A DNA stretch of 64,000 bases from Chara braunii (Eukaryota; Streptophyta; Charophyceae; Charales; Characeae). The stretch lies in assembly GCA_003427395.1 (NCBI GenBank), contig BFEA01000695.1:111600-175599 (forward strand), given 5' to 3'. The notes under the pieces were generated by a model. The model worked only from the letters and a program-made list of their open reading frames with translations. It was not told the DNA's origin and did not search any database. The position numbers were made by a program, and so were the translations under genes. Of the stretch, positions 10,263 to 21,128 are shown piece by piece. The stretch's first letter is position 1. Every line of letters starts with the position of its first letter.

Positions 10263-10312
10263 ATCCCGTCACAGATGATACTGTAAGTGATAGTCCACCT
10301 TGATCACCGTTC

Positions 10313-11275
10313 CAGATCGGCACCATAACCCTGAGATGTAGAAACGTCTGCCACAGCCAGAAAGCATACCTAGGAAAGCCATGAATATTACATTGCCAGG
10401 GTTTCTGCATCTGTGCATGGAGTGTGATGCCCCTCCCGTCCTGACTGCAGGCACCCTCCACATTCAGGCATCATATGTGACCAGAGACGTTGGAGTGAAT
10501 GCATGGTCTCGTCCGTGATGCTCCTCCTCCTTTCCCGTGGGCCTGCCAAGGACATGCCATTCCTCGGAAGTGTTAGGTGGGCATGCTTTACGCCAGCTGT
10601 CGTCACAACTTTTGTGCTGAGAATGCTCAGCCAGGTCTGCTGTGCCATCACATCCCTAATCCCTGCCGTTCATGTCCACTCTGTTGTCAAGGACAGACTG
10701 ACACCCTCCCCTTCCCTATGCTTTCATCAGTATCGTGCGCTTCCTTCAAGTCTTCTCGTATTCTTCCCTATGCGCTCACCTTTATTCCACACTCCCTTTG
10801 TCATGCAATGCTTCGTCTTCTTTTGATATTTCCTCTCTTTATCCCCCCTGTGCCTCTTTTTCACAGCGTGCAAATTGGCTGTTATGGCATGCAGGATAGA
10901 GGCAGCTTGCGGTCAACTACGCCAATGTGGCGAGCCTTGTACGTGAGAGGTACAGTAAAGGGGGACCTAAAGAAATGAAAGAGGCCGCGGAAAAAGCTAT
11001 AATAAAGGAAGAAAAGAATGAACTGCAAAGGAAAAGGCAAAATAATGTTTTCATACCTTTTCTCGGAAGAGGGAAGAAAAGAACAAACTGCACATGAAAA
11101 GGCAAAAGAATTCGTACCTTTCTCGGCTTTTTCTAAAAAAATTATCCATGGTCCATCGGGCTATGCGATATTATTATTATTTTTTGGGCGATGGATCCCT
11201 CAGCGCTCCCTTTGCCTTGCTCTGCAGCAGCCCATGAAAAAAGAAGAAGAAAACAAGGAAAAAAAGAACGTGTTC
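10313..11275. other. No recognisable feature
   Basis: Several overlapping open frames exist on both strands, but none shows a known domain or repeat partner in the window. Poly-A-rich stretches occur at 11000-11270. Confidence 0.35.
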
Positions 11276-12310
11276 TGCGAGGAATATGAGCGGGAGCGAT
11301 AGACAAAAAACCAAGTTGCAAAATCACAAAGTAGTCCAGATAGTCATGTACCAAGCAAAGAGCACAATGCACCAAGATTCCATCCAAATAACAGCAATAC
11401 AATGAACTTGAGTGTCAATGCCGATGCTCTCTGGTCACACCAACACTGTATCCAATGTCGCCCCTACTGTCTGGCGCCCGGTGCCCAGCCTACTATACTC
11501 AGCCTATTTACACGTCAAAGACCAATGTACGTGATGTCAACACCAATGCCGACCACCAGCATACACCAGGTACGTTCTCTCTTCCTCCCCTCATCACACC
11601 TTCACCCCCACTCTCTGCATGTGCCTCCTACCCGAAGACCACCATCGCCATCACCTGCCTGCGCCACTGCAGCCCGGCTATGGCTGCTGTGCGCCCGCTG
11701 CCTCAGCAGCGCCCCTCACCTCAGCGCCCGTGTGCATGTCCAACCAGTAGCACCCATTCTGACACAAGCACAGCAATGCAGCAGTGTGTCCGCATTGCCT
11801 GCCAAGGCCAGAATGCCCTTGCATGGGGTACACACTTTCCGCTGCTGGCTGGCCTGTCCAGGCGTGTGGAGGGCCTAGTAGCTTGCCTCTGGCCCCAAGT
11901 GTCTGAGCCGAGGCCCAGTTTCAGATACTGGCCTGGGCCTTGTGCAGTTAGGCACGTTCAGGCAGCCATCTAGCCCCCAAGTGTTTGCACTATTCTCATT
12001 GGCTCACGGCACGTGCGACGACAATGCTGCTTCCTCATTGGCCCGTAGCCAGTCCGTGATGTGTCGGCCTCACACAGTGTGTGCCCAGGGCGCAACCACC
12101 TGAGCTCTTGACTCAACCGTACAGCGCAGCCCTTTTGCTTCTGGAATAGCCGGGAGGCTCACGTTACTCTGTAATGAACTGGCGTGCTGCAACTGTCTGA
12201 GTACCCACATATGGAAAAATGTAGAAAACAGGCGTCATGTGGATATTCAGGCCCACCTTCACTTAGGCTTGCTAGGGGCCGCAGCCCAGAACACTTGCAT
12301 TTCAGTGTGT
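11276..12310 (-). repeat. LTR of the D/E family, reverse orientation, truncated
   Basis: Read on the reverse strand, this matches the LTRs at 53359-54345, 55305-56378, 57305-58258 and 62860-63808: the GGCGCCAGACA / TGGATACAGTGTTGG segment, the GCAGCCATAGC block and the CACATATGGG / AGGTGGGCCTGAATATCC segment. The inner terminus starts near 11276 (TGCGAGGAATATGAG on the plus strand). The other end is lost at about 12310, just before element B begins. No internal region is attached, so it is a solo or fragmentary LTR. Confidence 0.8.
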
Positions 12311-12354
12311 TTCATGCTGTCTGCTATTTTCTTTGTTTGTGTCCTGGAGTGCTG

Positions 12355-13011
12355 TGGCATACTGAGTACCACACGGGGCCCTGCAGGGCCCGTCCAGGTA
12401 GGATAAGGGGTTCGGTAGGGGCCGTTCGGGCCCTGTGTCGGTTCAGAGTAGGAAGGGTGGCCCTTTTCAGGCCCCATGTCGTTTGGGCTAGGGAGTCCGG
12501 TAGGCCGGTAGGTCGGTAGGCCCGGGCGCCCGTTTTGGCACCAGACTCCGGTAGAGGCCCAGTAGGCGCCCAGGCCGAGGTAGGCCTTTTTCAAATTCGT
12601 CCTTTTTTAATTTGGGCGCCAACTTTAGGCGCCAGGCCGTTCGGGTGCGACGCTCTGGCGCCGTTCGGCATTGGTGAAGGCAGCCTCCCAGCCGGACCAG
12701 CACTATATATAGCTGGTCTGCCTAGGAGGCCGGCATTCAGTCTTCAGTCATTCAGCATCGGCACTCTCGGGAGATGCTGCAGCGGTAGTAGGTGACGATA
12801 GTAGTAGCCTTCCAGCGCTTGGCGCTGCTATGATCGTAGGATAGCGCTAAGAGGGAGGAGAGTAGCGGAGGTCAGGGGACTTACCTGGGAGCTTTCCAGC
12901 TTCGTCTTCGGTGTACCTGCAGCAAGGCGCCACCTTTCACAGGTTAGCTCTTCTTCTTCTTCTTCTTCTTCCTCACCCTCCAGCTACGCGACTTCTCAGT
13001 ATCGACAGACT

Positions 13012-13062
<51 letters not shown>

Positions 13063-13090
13063 CTTTGGGATTTGACGACATTTGGATTCA
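12355..13090 (+). repeat. 5' LTR of element B
   Basis: About 736 bp, matching 20426-21128 plus 31039-31514. It includes repeated GGCGCC phrases, a TATA-like box, CTT repeats (near 12950) and a GA microsatellite (13015-13054). Confidence 0.9.
12702..12711 (+). promoter_or_regulatory. TATA-like box in the 5' LTR of B
   Basis: ACTATATATAGC sits in the middle of the LTR and is conserved in the 3' copies (near 20772, with CTCTATATAGC near 20992). It is probably the core promoter for the genomic transcript. Confidence 0.55.
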
Positions 13091-13330
13091 GAGATAAGCG
13101 GTTAACAGGGACCCCCACTTTTCAGCCCTGGTTAACCCCTTCACAACTCTGAGATGTGCATTGGAGATCATTTTGACTGTTTCGACTAGCCCTGAAAAAT
13201 CCTAAAAATCCTGAAAACTGAAATGAGTGAATTTTGCATGTTGTAAATGACCTGGCAAGTGGTCGGAAAATTGAGGCCTCCGTTAGCCGTCTCTCCTCAA
13301 TCAGAGGATCTGCCCAATCAAAGAGCCAGC

Positions 13331-13362
<32 letters not shown>

Positions 13363-14131
13363 CAAATTGGTTAATCAAGTAGGAATTTGTCAACTTCCTG
13401 CAAATTTTTTTTCTTTTCTGAAGTTACAAATTCGGAATTCCGCAAATTTCGTGAATCCGCGAAATCTGGAATTCTGCAAATTTTGCGATTCTGCAAAATC
13501 CGGAATTCCGCAAATTTCACGATTTTGCGAACTTCGGATTCCGAAATTTTTGAAATCCCGAAATCTTCGGAAATTTCGGGTTCGGATCAGGGCATTTAGG
13601 TTAATTAGGTTAGGGAGTTCGTCACTTCCTTGGAACCTTGATTTATTCTTTTCTGAAATTCGAACCTCCATTCTACTTCGCACAAATTCTCGTTTTTTTT
13701 TCAAAATTGCATTTTTTTGGAAATTCGAAAATTTGCGAGCCTTGCCTAGATCTGACTCGTACTCCGAAAATGCCTCTGTTATCAGATCGACAGATATTAA
13801 AAAAAAAACCAAAAAAAAAAAACAAAAAAAGAATCCTTTCTCCTTTTTTTTTTTTTTCTGTTGATTAGGACTGTGAATGGAAAGTGCAGTTTTTGCTTGC
13901 CTACCTGCGTTTCCCTCCCACCCAGCCCCTTGTCATATTTCTCGGTTTGGTAAGTGCCATGTCAGCATTGCCACATCAGCCGTGTCACATCAGCGGCAGT
14001 GCCACGTCAGCAGTGACACATCAGCAACAGTGCCATGTCAGCAGTGTCACATCAGCAGCAGTGCCATGTGAGCAGCAGCACCACATCCACAGTGCCACAT
14101 CGAAGTGCCACGTCAGCAGTGCTCGGTCATC
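13091..14131 (+). other. Leader of element B
   Basis: Non-coding. It holds a (GATT)n run at 13331-13362, a stretch (13430-13600) built from short GAATTCCGCAAATTTC-like repeats, homopolymer A and T runs (13799-13857), and an array of GCCACGTCAGCAGT-like motifs (13950-14125). No clear tRNA primer site is recognised next to the LTR. Confidence 0.6.
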
Positions 14132-15744
14132 ATGCCGGCTTCAGTTTTGGGCATGCCAGGCCAACTGGCTGACGAGTCCATTGCCGATTTCCGCAAGCGG
14201 CTCCAAGATCAGCTCGTGCAGATGGAGGCTGAGGAACAGCGCCAAGCGGAAGCCGAGGCTGCCCGCCTACAGGCTGAAGCAGCGGCAGCAGCTGAAAAGC
14301 AGCAGCTTCAGGCCGCAGCTGACGCAGATGCCCAGGCCCGTCGCAAGCAGGCCCGAGACCTGCTGCAGCAGCACGAAGCCGCCAGCGTCGACAGGCTCAA
14401 GTTGTGGCACTTTGAACCATCCGAGGGCCATGACGACGCAACACCGGAAGAGCAACGCAAGGAGTTTCTCTCGAAACTCGTGACTCGGTTGGTTTACAGT
14501 TGTAACCAACTGCAGTCCGAGTTAGAGAAACAACACCAGGAACTGGAGAATCTCGGATAGGCAGTGCGGAACCACAAGGATCTGCACGAGGATGCCACAC
14601 GGGCACTCCATACCCGTGTTCAGGACTTGGAGCAAGCAGCAGCAAGACCCGAGGCTGGTGAACCCAGCAATGCAGTCTCAGCCCGCCAGTTGGAGCAATG
14701 ACTCGACCACGTACTCGCAATGCTCGGCGACATCAACACTTTTGCCGCACCAGCCACCATCAGCGAGCAGCTCGACACCTTGAAGGTGGAGATTAAACAA
14801 CTACAACAGCCGCCCGCCACCGATGGCAGCACCAGTGCATTCGCGGCAGTACAATGCCAACGTTCCGGATCGAGAAGTTTGACGGCTATACGCTACAGGA
14901 TCCAGTTATTTGGTGGCAGTCCTTTACGACGAAGAGTCGGATTCATTGGGTCCCCGACTACTTGTACATCTCGGCGTTGTACCTCAACGCCACGGGTGGA
15001 TGCCAGATCTGGTTAACCACATGGCAACCATCCATGACGCCGTGGTCGCCGACCAAGATCTCATGGGAAGACCTGACGAAGGAATGGAAGAAACTGTTTA
15101 TCGTCGACGTCCCGACGATTGCCATCAACCGCCTCTTCGCCATGATTCAAGGCAATACACCAACACGCGACTGGTTCACGGAATGGCAAAAGATTGTGGC
15201 AACACCCGATCTTGACTTGCCATGTTCGCATCTGCGCCGCGAGTTCTACAATCAGTCGTGTGCCGCCTTGAGCTTGACTCTCGGTGATCGCGAAAAGTAC
15301 ACGACCTTCGCCAAAATCACCGACAAGGCCCGTGCAATCATCAAGACACACTGGGCAGCACCACACAGTAAATCGGTGTTACAACCGGCGTGTGTGGAGA
15401 AAGGAAAATTTGGTCAGCGTCTGCAGCCAATTGCTGCAGTCCAATCGGACGAACTTGTGGAAGACCCCTTAGCCACCCCACCATCATGTGAGGGACATCA
15501 GGTGGCTGTTGTCCAGCCGCGAAGCAACAACAAATCCCGTGGAAAAGGGAAGCCGAAAACAACATCGCCGGCCGGAAACGGACAACCAGTACCATGGGTC
15601 AAGTTTAGCTTGACTGAGGTCGAATACAAGTTGCGCAGCCGCTATGGCTGCTGCTATTGGTGCAGCAGCACCAAGCACAAGACCTCCCTATGCCAAGATC
15701 AATCCAAGGAGGATGTTCGAACTAGAACCAGCTCGGGAAACTGA
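14132..15744 (+). pseudogene. gag of element B
   Basis: I place the start at ATG 14132, which opens a Gln/Ala/Glu-rich predicted coiled coil (DFRKRLQDQLVQMEAEEQRQ). In-frame stops lie at 14558 and 14699, and a frameshift near 14853 leads into the capsid-like part (FRIEKFDGYTLQDPVIWWQ, then WEDLTKEWKKLF and HLRREFYNQSC). Near the end, CYWCSSTKHKTSLC is an exact CX2CX4HX4C zinc knuckle (about 15653-15694), preceded by a basic stretch. Gag packages element RNA into virus-like particles. Two stops and one shift make it inactive. The start is inferred, since an upstream in-frame ATG at 14105 lies in the motif array. Confidence 0.85.
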
Positions 15745-15789
15745 GCCACGCGGGAGGTGAGGCAACTCCCCCTCTCACTCTGCCAGATT

Positions 15790-16611
15790 AGGACGCCTTG
15801 CTAGCGCCCTCCTACACATTTGGGGAGAACGAAGATGTCGCAAGTCCTCGGTACGCTTACGAGGATTACGCTGTCCACTTGGCCCCACTGTTGGACCAGC
15901 CACTCGACATGCAAGACTCCACCACATGCAGTGTTTCATCACCATCGGCAACCGATTCGGCAGCTTCGCCGCCAACGTTCACCGGGGACTCGACGTCATG
16001 GTCAAGACTTTGTGACGAATTTCGCTTTTCAAAACTGCAAAGGAACTCGAACCGTTGACGATCGCGGACTTCCAATGGGTGCCCCTTCCACCGACCGGTC
16101 GATTGTCGAAACCTCATTGCAACGCGCTCATGGCACAATTGTGGGAGTACTTGCAGACAGCGGCACCAACTCTGTTGATGGACACCGGAATAGAGGTTGT
16201 CAACCTTCACGACAACCTTGCGAAGATCGATCGCGAGTTCAAGACAAGACACAACGGTACGACGACAACGACGCGCCATTGTTGTACATACGCATTCAAA
16301 TCGGAGAAGCGACCTGCAACGCTTTGATCGATTGCGTAGCAACTCGCAACTATATGAGCCAAGATTTTATGGTACGAGTTGGCCTTGGGCCACGCGTTCA
16401 GAGGAAGTCGCAGCCCACACAAGTCACGTTGGCCGACAATCACATGCACAAGTCAATCCACTGGTGCATTGGTTCTGTCCCCTTGTACTTCGCCCCGCAT
16501 GCAAGTGAGGTCGTGTCCTTTGATATTTTGGACACCAAGTTCGACATGATTTTGGGCATGTCGTGGTTGCAACCCGGTGAACTCCTACCGCCGCACCGTT
16601 CACATTCGTGA
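15790..16611 (+). pseudogene. Protease region of element B
   Basis: The retropepsin core reads YIRIQIGEATCNALIDCVATRNYMS, where family members have DCGATRN; the Gly after Asp-Cys is replaced by Val. It continues with VTLADNHMH and FDMILGMSWLQ. The segment before it (16055-16270, DFQWVPLPPTGRL) is in another frame, so a shift lies near 16270. The enzyme would cleave the gag-pol polyprotein. The altered active-site loop and the frameshift argue it is dead. Confidence 0.75.
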
Positions 16612-17663
16612 TTGGAACGGGGTACTAGTCTCGCGCACGGTTCCTCCACCTCACCCTTCGATCAGCTGTCACGTGGTGTCCGCCGCGAGCATTTGAGCTT
16701 CATCACACGGAACGACGTTGAGGAGATGTGTTTGTGTCTTCTCCACACCCTCCCTTCCTTCGACAATCCATCGACGGATGCATTGACGGATTCACGCATC
16801 ACCGAGCTTCTTGACACCTACGGCGACATTTTCGAAGCCCCGCACGGAGTCGTATCGGATCGGCCAATCCGCCACGAGATCATTCTCCAGGCTGGGGTCG
16901 TACCTTTGCGTGGTTGCATCTACCGCATGAGCGAGGAAGAGTTAGTGTGCTACGGGCACAACTCGACGACCTTCTTGAGAAAGGTTGGATTTGGCCTAGG
17001 TCTTCGCCCTACGGTGCCCCCGTTCTCTTCGTCCGGAGGAGGAACAAGGACTTGCTGTTGTGCATTGACTATCGCGAGCTCAATGCGCAAACCGTCAATA
17101 ACGTTGGCCCTCTTCCGTGCATCGACGACCTTCTCTAATGGCTGGGCAACGCTAAATTCTTCTCCAAGCTTGACCTCAAATCGGGATATCACAAACTCAA
17201 GATCTGGCGGGAGGACAGCTACAAGACCGCGTTTAAAACGCGATATGGGCATTTCGAATGGCTGGTTATGCCTTTCGGCCTTATGAATGCCCTGGCCACG
17301 TTCCAAGCGGCCATGACAACGGAGTTCTGACACATGCTGGGCAAATTTGTGCTCATCTACCTCAACGATATCTTGGTGTACAGCCGGAGTCTGGACGAGC
17401 ATGTGGACCAGTTGCGAACCGTCTTGGAGCGGCTACGACAAGCCAAGTACAAGGCCGACCGTGAGAAATGTGAAGTCACACGACAAGAGCACGAATACTT
17501 GGGCCATTATGTGATGTCGCAAGGCATCCGTCCGTTCGTGGACAAGATTGAGGCCATCCGCGTATGGCCCGAGCCCACCAACACCACAGATGTTCGCTCA
17601 TTCATGAGGTAGGCAGGCTACTACCAACACTTCATCACGGGGTACTCTAGGATCGCTGCATCA
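16612..17663 (+). pseudogene. Reverse transcriptase of element B (YLND active site)
   Basis: The linker [16 protein letters not shown] leads into RT. A frameshift near 16940 continues at [21 protein letters not shown] and [20 protein letters not shown], followed by a stop at 17137. After it come [29 protein letters not shown], a stop at 17328, then LIYLNDILVYSRSL. The usual YxDD box is YLND (17358-17369), which loses a metal-binding Asp. The connection (EYLGHYVMSQGIRPF, DVRSFMR) ends with a stop at 17610. Confidence 0.88.
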
Positions 17664-18100
17664 TTGACGAGATTACAATCGCCAAAGGTGCCATTCGTAT
17701 TCGACGACGAAGTGCGCCGGTTGTTCCAAGCACTCAAGACAACCATGCTCATGGCACCCATCCTTAGCATCTACGACCCCACCTTGCCAACAAGCGTGAC
17801 AACCGACGCCTTCGGCTATGGCATTGGGCCAGTCTTGGAACAACACGACGACGACGACTGACATCTCGTGGAGTACTTCAGCCACAAGGCGTCGTCCATC
17901 AATTCACTTGATGATGCAAGGAAGAACGAGCTGCTCCCGTTCCTGATGGCTCTCAAGCGATGGCGACACTTCCTCCTTGGGCAGCGTAGGTTCACATGGG
18001 TCACCGATAACAACCCGTTGACCTACTACAAGAGGCAAGACACGGTTAGCAGCACTATCGGACGATGAATGTACTTCATCGACTAGTTTGACTTCAACAT
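17664..18100 (+). pseudogene. RNase H of element B
   Basis: TSVTTDAFGYGIGPVLEQ carries the first catalytic Asp but has Phe-Gly where SQYG is usual. After a stop at 17859 the domain continues with SHKASSINSLDDARKNELLP and WVTDNNPLTYY, then a stop at 18066. It would degrade the RNA strand of the hybrid. It is interrupted. Confidence 0.8.
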
Positions 18101-18601
18101 CTCGCCGACCTCTCCAAAGGCATTTCATTCGGGGCTACCAGTCCGATCTGGATCACGCCACACACTATGCGCAGCTATCGCCGGATCACCCGCCGGCCAG
18201 CCGCTTTCGCATCGCCGACAGGTACTTGCTTCTCCACTTGCGAGGTACGGACTTATTATGCGTCCCACGGGACCGTTGCCTTCGAACTCGTCTTCTCGGC
18301 GAGTACCACGACTCGCGACTCGCCGGCCACTTCGAAGTCAACTGAACGATCGACGATGTAACTCGATATTGCAATTCGTGCGAAGTTTGCCGACGAAGCA
18401 AGCCCCACAATCGCAATCCTTGCGGCGAATTGCGCCCGTTGCCTATCCTGCGGGAACCCGACCTCTCCATTGCAATGGACGTCACCGGCCCGTTCCCCCG
18501 CGACTGCTTCGGGCACGACGACATCCTCACGGAAGCACGTACGCACGTTGTCTTCCTTGCAAGTATTACACCACGACTCCCGAGCTTGCGCGACTCTTGC
18601 A

Positions 18602-19453
18602 CACCGACTGGATCTGGAGCCACGACGTCCCGGAAGACATTGTTAGCGATCGTGACACTCGCTTCATGTCGACACTTCGGACTTCTCTCACGAAGGAGTT
18701 CGACACTAAAATCAAACCGACTTCGACTCGACATCCACGAACGGGCGGGAAAAGGGAGCGGGCACATCAAACCGCTCAAATGATGCGTCGTACGCTCATC
18801 CGTCTGGATTAGAAGGATTAGGTTGATCGCCTCCCCGACATCGAGTTCGCTTACAACACTTTGTTGCATCCGGCGATCGACGTGACTCTATTTGAGTTAT
18901 AGAATTGTACAATTATTCTAGTAAGTAATTATCAATTCAATAAAGTACAAAAGAATTTACATAAATTGCACCACGGTGGCTAGAAAGGTCGTATCTTCAC
19001 TGATTTCCTACTCCCACGGACTGCCAACACCGGCTGGATCTGCAGCCACGACGTCCCGGAAGACATCGTCAGCGACCGTGACACTCGCTTCATGTCGGCA
19101 ATTTGGACTTCTCTCGTGAAGGACTTTGACACTGAAATCAAACCGACTTCGACTCGACATCCATGAATGGGCGGGAAAACGGAGCGGGCACATCAAACCG
19201 CTCAAATGATGAGTCGTACGCTCATCCGTCTGGATCAGAAGGATTGGGTTGATCGCCTCCCCGACATCGAGTTCGCTTACAACACTTCGTTGCATCCGGC
19301 GATCGGCATGACTCTATTCGAGTTATAGAATTGTACAATTATTCTAGTAAGTAATTATCAATTCAATAAAGTACAGAAGAATTTACATAAATTGCACCAC
19401 GGTGGCTAGAAAGGTCGTATCTTCACTCATTTCCTACTCCCACGGACTGCCAA
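18602..19453 (+). repeat. 426-bp tandem duplication inside integrase of B
   Basis: CACGACGTCCCGGAAGACAT occurs at 18621 and 19047, and ACGGACTGCCAACA at 19017 and 19443, giving a period of exactly 426. The copies differ at scattered bases, so this is not a plain assembly collapse. Confidence 0.95.
18899..18967 (+). other. 69-bp AT-rich insert in integrase of B
   Basis: The coding phrase GAGTT|GCACCACGGTGGC is split by an AT-rich stretch containing the perfect palindrome AATTGTACAATT (18903-18914). The same insert sits at the same place in the second copy (19325-19393), so insertion came before duplication. It contains a GTAAGT, but no acceptor at the correct junction. Confidence 0.75.
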
Positions 19454-19687
19454 CATTGACGCCCCTTGCTCTCCCGCCTCTATTCGGAAGTATCGGGACT
19501 TGTTGACTATAACCCGCATAAACATGCAAAAGGCTAAAGCGTGCATGAACAGCAAGCCAATAGGGGTTGCATGCCATGTCCTATTCGCGTCGGTGCCCTT
19601 GTTTGGGTATCCGCGGAAGAGTTTGCGCTTGAGCAGGACATCTCGTGCAAGGTACTCCCAAATGGTTTGGACCTTGGACCGTAACAT

Positions 19688-20396
19688 CAGCCACGGGCGA
19701 TAAGCCCGACAGCCCCTCATTCGTGGTCGAGATTTCGACACATCTACCGGTCCACCTGGTTTTTCACGCCTTAAAGTTGGCTACATATACTCCAGCTAAA
19801 AGCGACGATTTCCCGAGCCGACAATCGCAAGACCCTCCGTCGATGGATGGTCATTAGGAAGTCGACCTCGTCATCACGGATCGCAAGTACGACAACAAGC
19901 AAAGAAAGTACAAAGCCACCTTCAAAGCATGCGATCGTGACGACACACGATGGATTTTGCGAGCAGATTTGCAAGCATCTGCTCAGCCACGGGTGATGAG
20001 CCCGACTGCCCCTCATTCGTGGTCGAGATTTTGACGCATCTACCGGTCCACCCGTTTTTTCACGCCTCAAAGCTGGCTACATATACTCCAGCTAAAAGCG
20101 ACGATTTCCCGGGCCGACAATTGCAAGACCCTTTGTCGATGGATGGTCATCAGGAAGTCGACCGCGTCATCACGGATCTCAAGTATGACAACAGGCCAAG
20201 ACAGTACAAAGTCACCTTCAAAGCATGCGATCGTGATGACACACGATGGATTTTGCGAGCAGATTTGCAAGCATCCGCGCCACTGATTTACGCCCACTAC
20301 GAGCGGCAACGACTAGCTAAGGACGCTTCACGACGTGCCCCTCCCACCCGAACTTCGGTCCCTCGCTCTGACAGACAGCTCCGCCCTCGCAGGTAA
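19688..20396 (+). pseudogene. GPY/F tail and chromodomain of element B, duplicated
   Basis: Two tandem copies (19688-19983 and 19984-20279; period 296) each encode SFVVEISTHLPVH, LKLATYTPAKSDDFP, a MDGHQEVD region and a chromodomain of the type YKVTFKACDRDDTRWILRADLQ. Copy 1 has a stop after MDGH and ends in a stop at 20031. Copy 2 is open from about 19950 to 20396 and ends in a basic tail. The final frame is therefore the best-preserved part of the element. Confidence 0.85.
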
Positions 20397-20409
20397 GCTC
20401 GGTCTTTTA

Positions 20410-20425
20410 GGGTGGTGGGGGGGAA
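20410..20425 (+). promoter_or_regulatory. Polypurine tract of element B
   Basis: GGGTGGTGGGGGGGAA lies directly before the 3' LTR start. This is where the plus-strand primer for reverse transcription is expected. Confidence 0.8.
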
Positions 20426-21128
20426 TGGCATATTGAGTACCACACCCCTAGAAGGCCCGACCTGGTAGGATAAGGGGTTTGGTAGGGGCCTTTCGGGCCC
20501 TGTGTCGGTTCAGAGTAGGAAGGGGCCCTTTTCAGGCCCCATGTCGTTTGGCCTAGGGAGTCCAGTAGGTCGGTAGGCCCAGTAGGTAGGCCCTTGCACC
20601 TGTTTTGGCGCCAAACTCTAGTAGACGCCTAGTAGGCGCCCAGACCGAGGTAGGCCTTTTTCAAATTCGGCCTTTTCGAATTTGGGCGCCAACTTTAGGC
20701 GCCAGACCGTTTGGGCGCCACGCCCTGGTGCCGTTTGGCATTGGTGAAGGCAGCCTCCCAGCCGGACCAGCACTATATATAGCTGGTCCCCCTAGGAGGC
20801 TGGCACTCGCCTTCAGGCATTCAACGGTGGCACCCTTCGGAGATGCTGCAGCCGTAGTAGGTGACGATAGGAGTAGTATTCCAGCACTGGGCGCTGCTAG
20901 GATCGTAGGATAGCGCTAAGAGGGAGAAGAGTGACGCCACGGCCTGGCCCCTTTCGACGTTGGTGAAGGCAGCCTCCCAGCCGGACCAGCACTCTATATA
21001 GCTGGTCCGCGTAGGAGGCTGGCATTCAGTCTTCAGGCATTGCTGCAGCCGTAGTAGGTGACGATAGGAGTAGTCTTCCAGCACTGGGCGCTACTAGGAT
21101 CGTAGGATAGTGCTAAGAGGGAGGAGAG
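20426..21128 (+). repeat. 3' LTR of element B, left part, with internal 219-bp duplication
   Basis: It matches the 5' LTR from its first base. The segment around the TATA box is present twice (TTGGTGAAGGCAGCC at 20741 and 20960; period 219). It is interrupted at 21129 by element C, and the LTR resumes at 31039. Confidence 0.9.

Larger units (their letters stand above)
9720..10312 (-). mobile_element. Decayed tandem copies of the retrozyme-like repeat
   Basis: The reverse complement contains three diverged copies in a row of the ribozyme-bearing unit. Each has the CTAC(C/T)GA(T/G)GAG-like core region, and two also have the AAGGTGGACTA(T/C)C segment of the upstream hairpin. The best-preserved cores lie 251 bp apart (10229-10235 and 9978-9984). 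Divergence is far greater than between the two forward copies, so this is an old insertion. Confidence 0.7.
18100..19685 (+). pseudogene. Integrase of element B, internally duplicated
   Basis: The zinc-binding region gives GEYHDSRLAGHFEVN, a stop, then CNSCEVCRRSKPH. The core gives SIAMDVTGPFPRD (first Asp) and EDIVSDRDTRFMS (second Asp), then TRHPRTGGKRERAHQ where the Glu region belongs; here the GQTE-like motif is replaced by GKRE. A 426-bp piece from the second Asp to FEL and beyond is present twice in tandem (18602-19027, 19028-19453), each copy holding the same AT-rich 69-bp insert with stops. The tail (KYRDLLTITRINMQKAKA) continues after copy 2. It cannot give a working enzyme. Confidence 0.82.

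Noticed and set aside
10503-10978. Protein gene in open frames of 107-133 codons
   Set aside because: Several overlapping frames of similar length on both strands, no motif, no splice support.
11402-11973. 158- and 172-codon frames as genes
   Set aside because: They lie inside an LTR shared by five places in the window; shadows of a repeat.
18919-18955. GTAAGT in the 69-bp insert as a true intron
   Set aside because: The AG that would close it does not fall at the coding junction, so splicing would not restore the frame.
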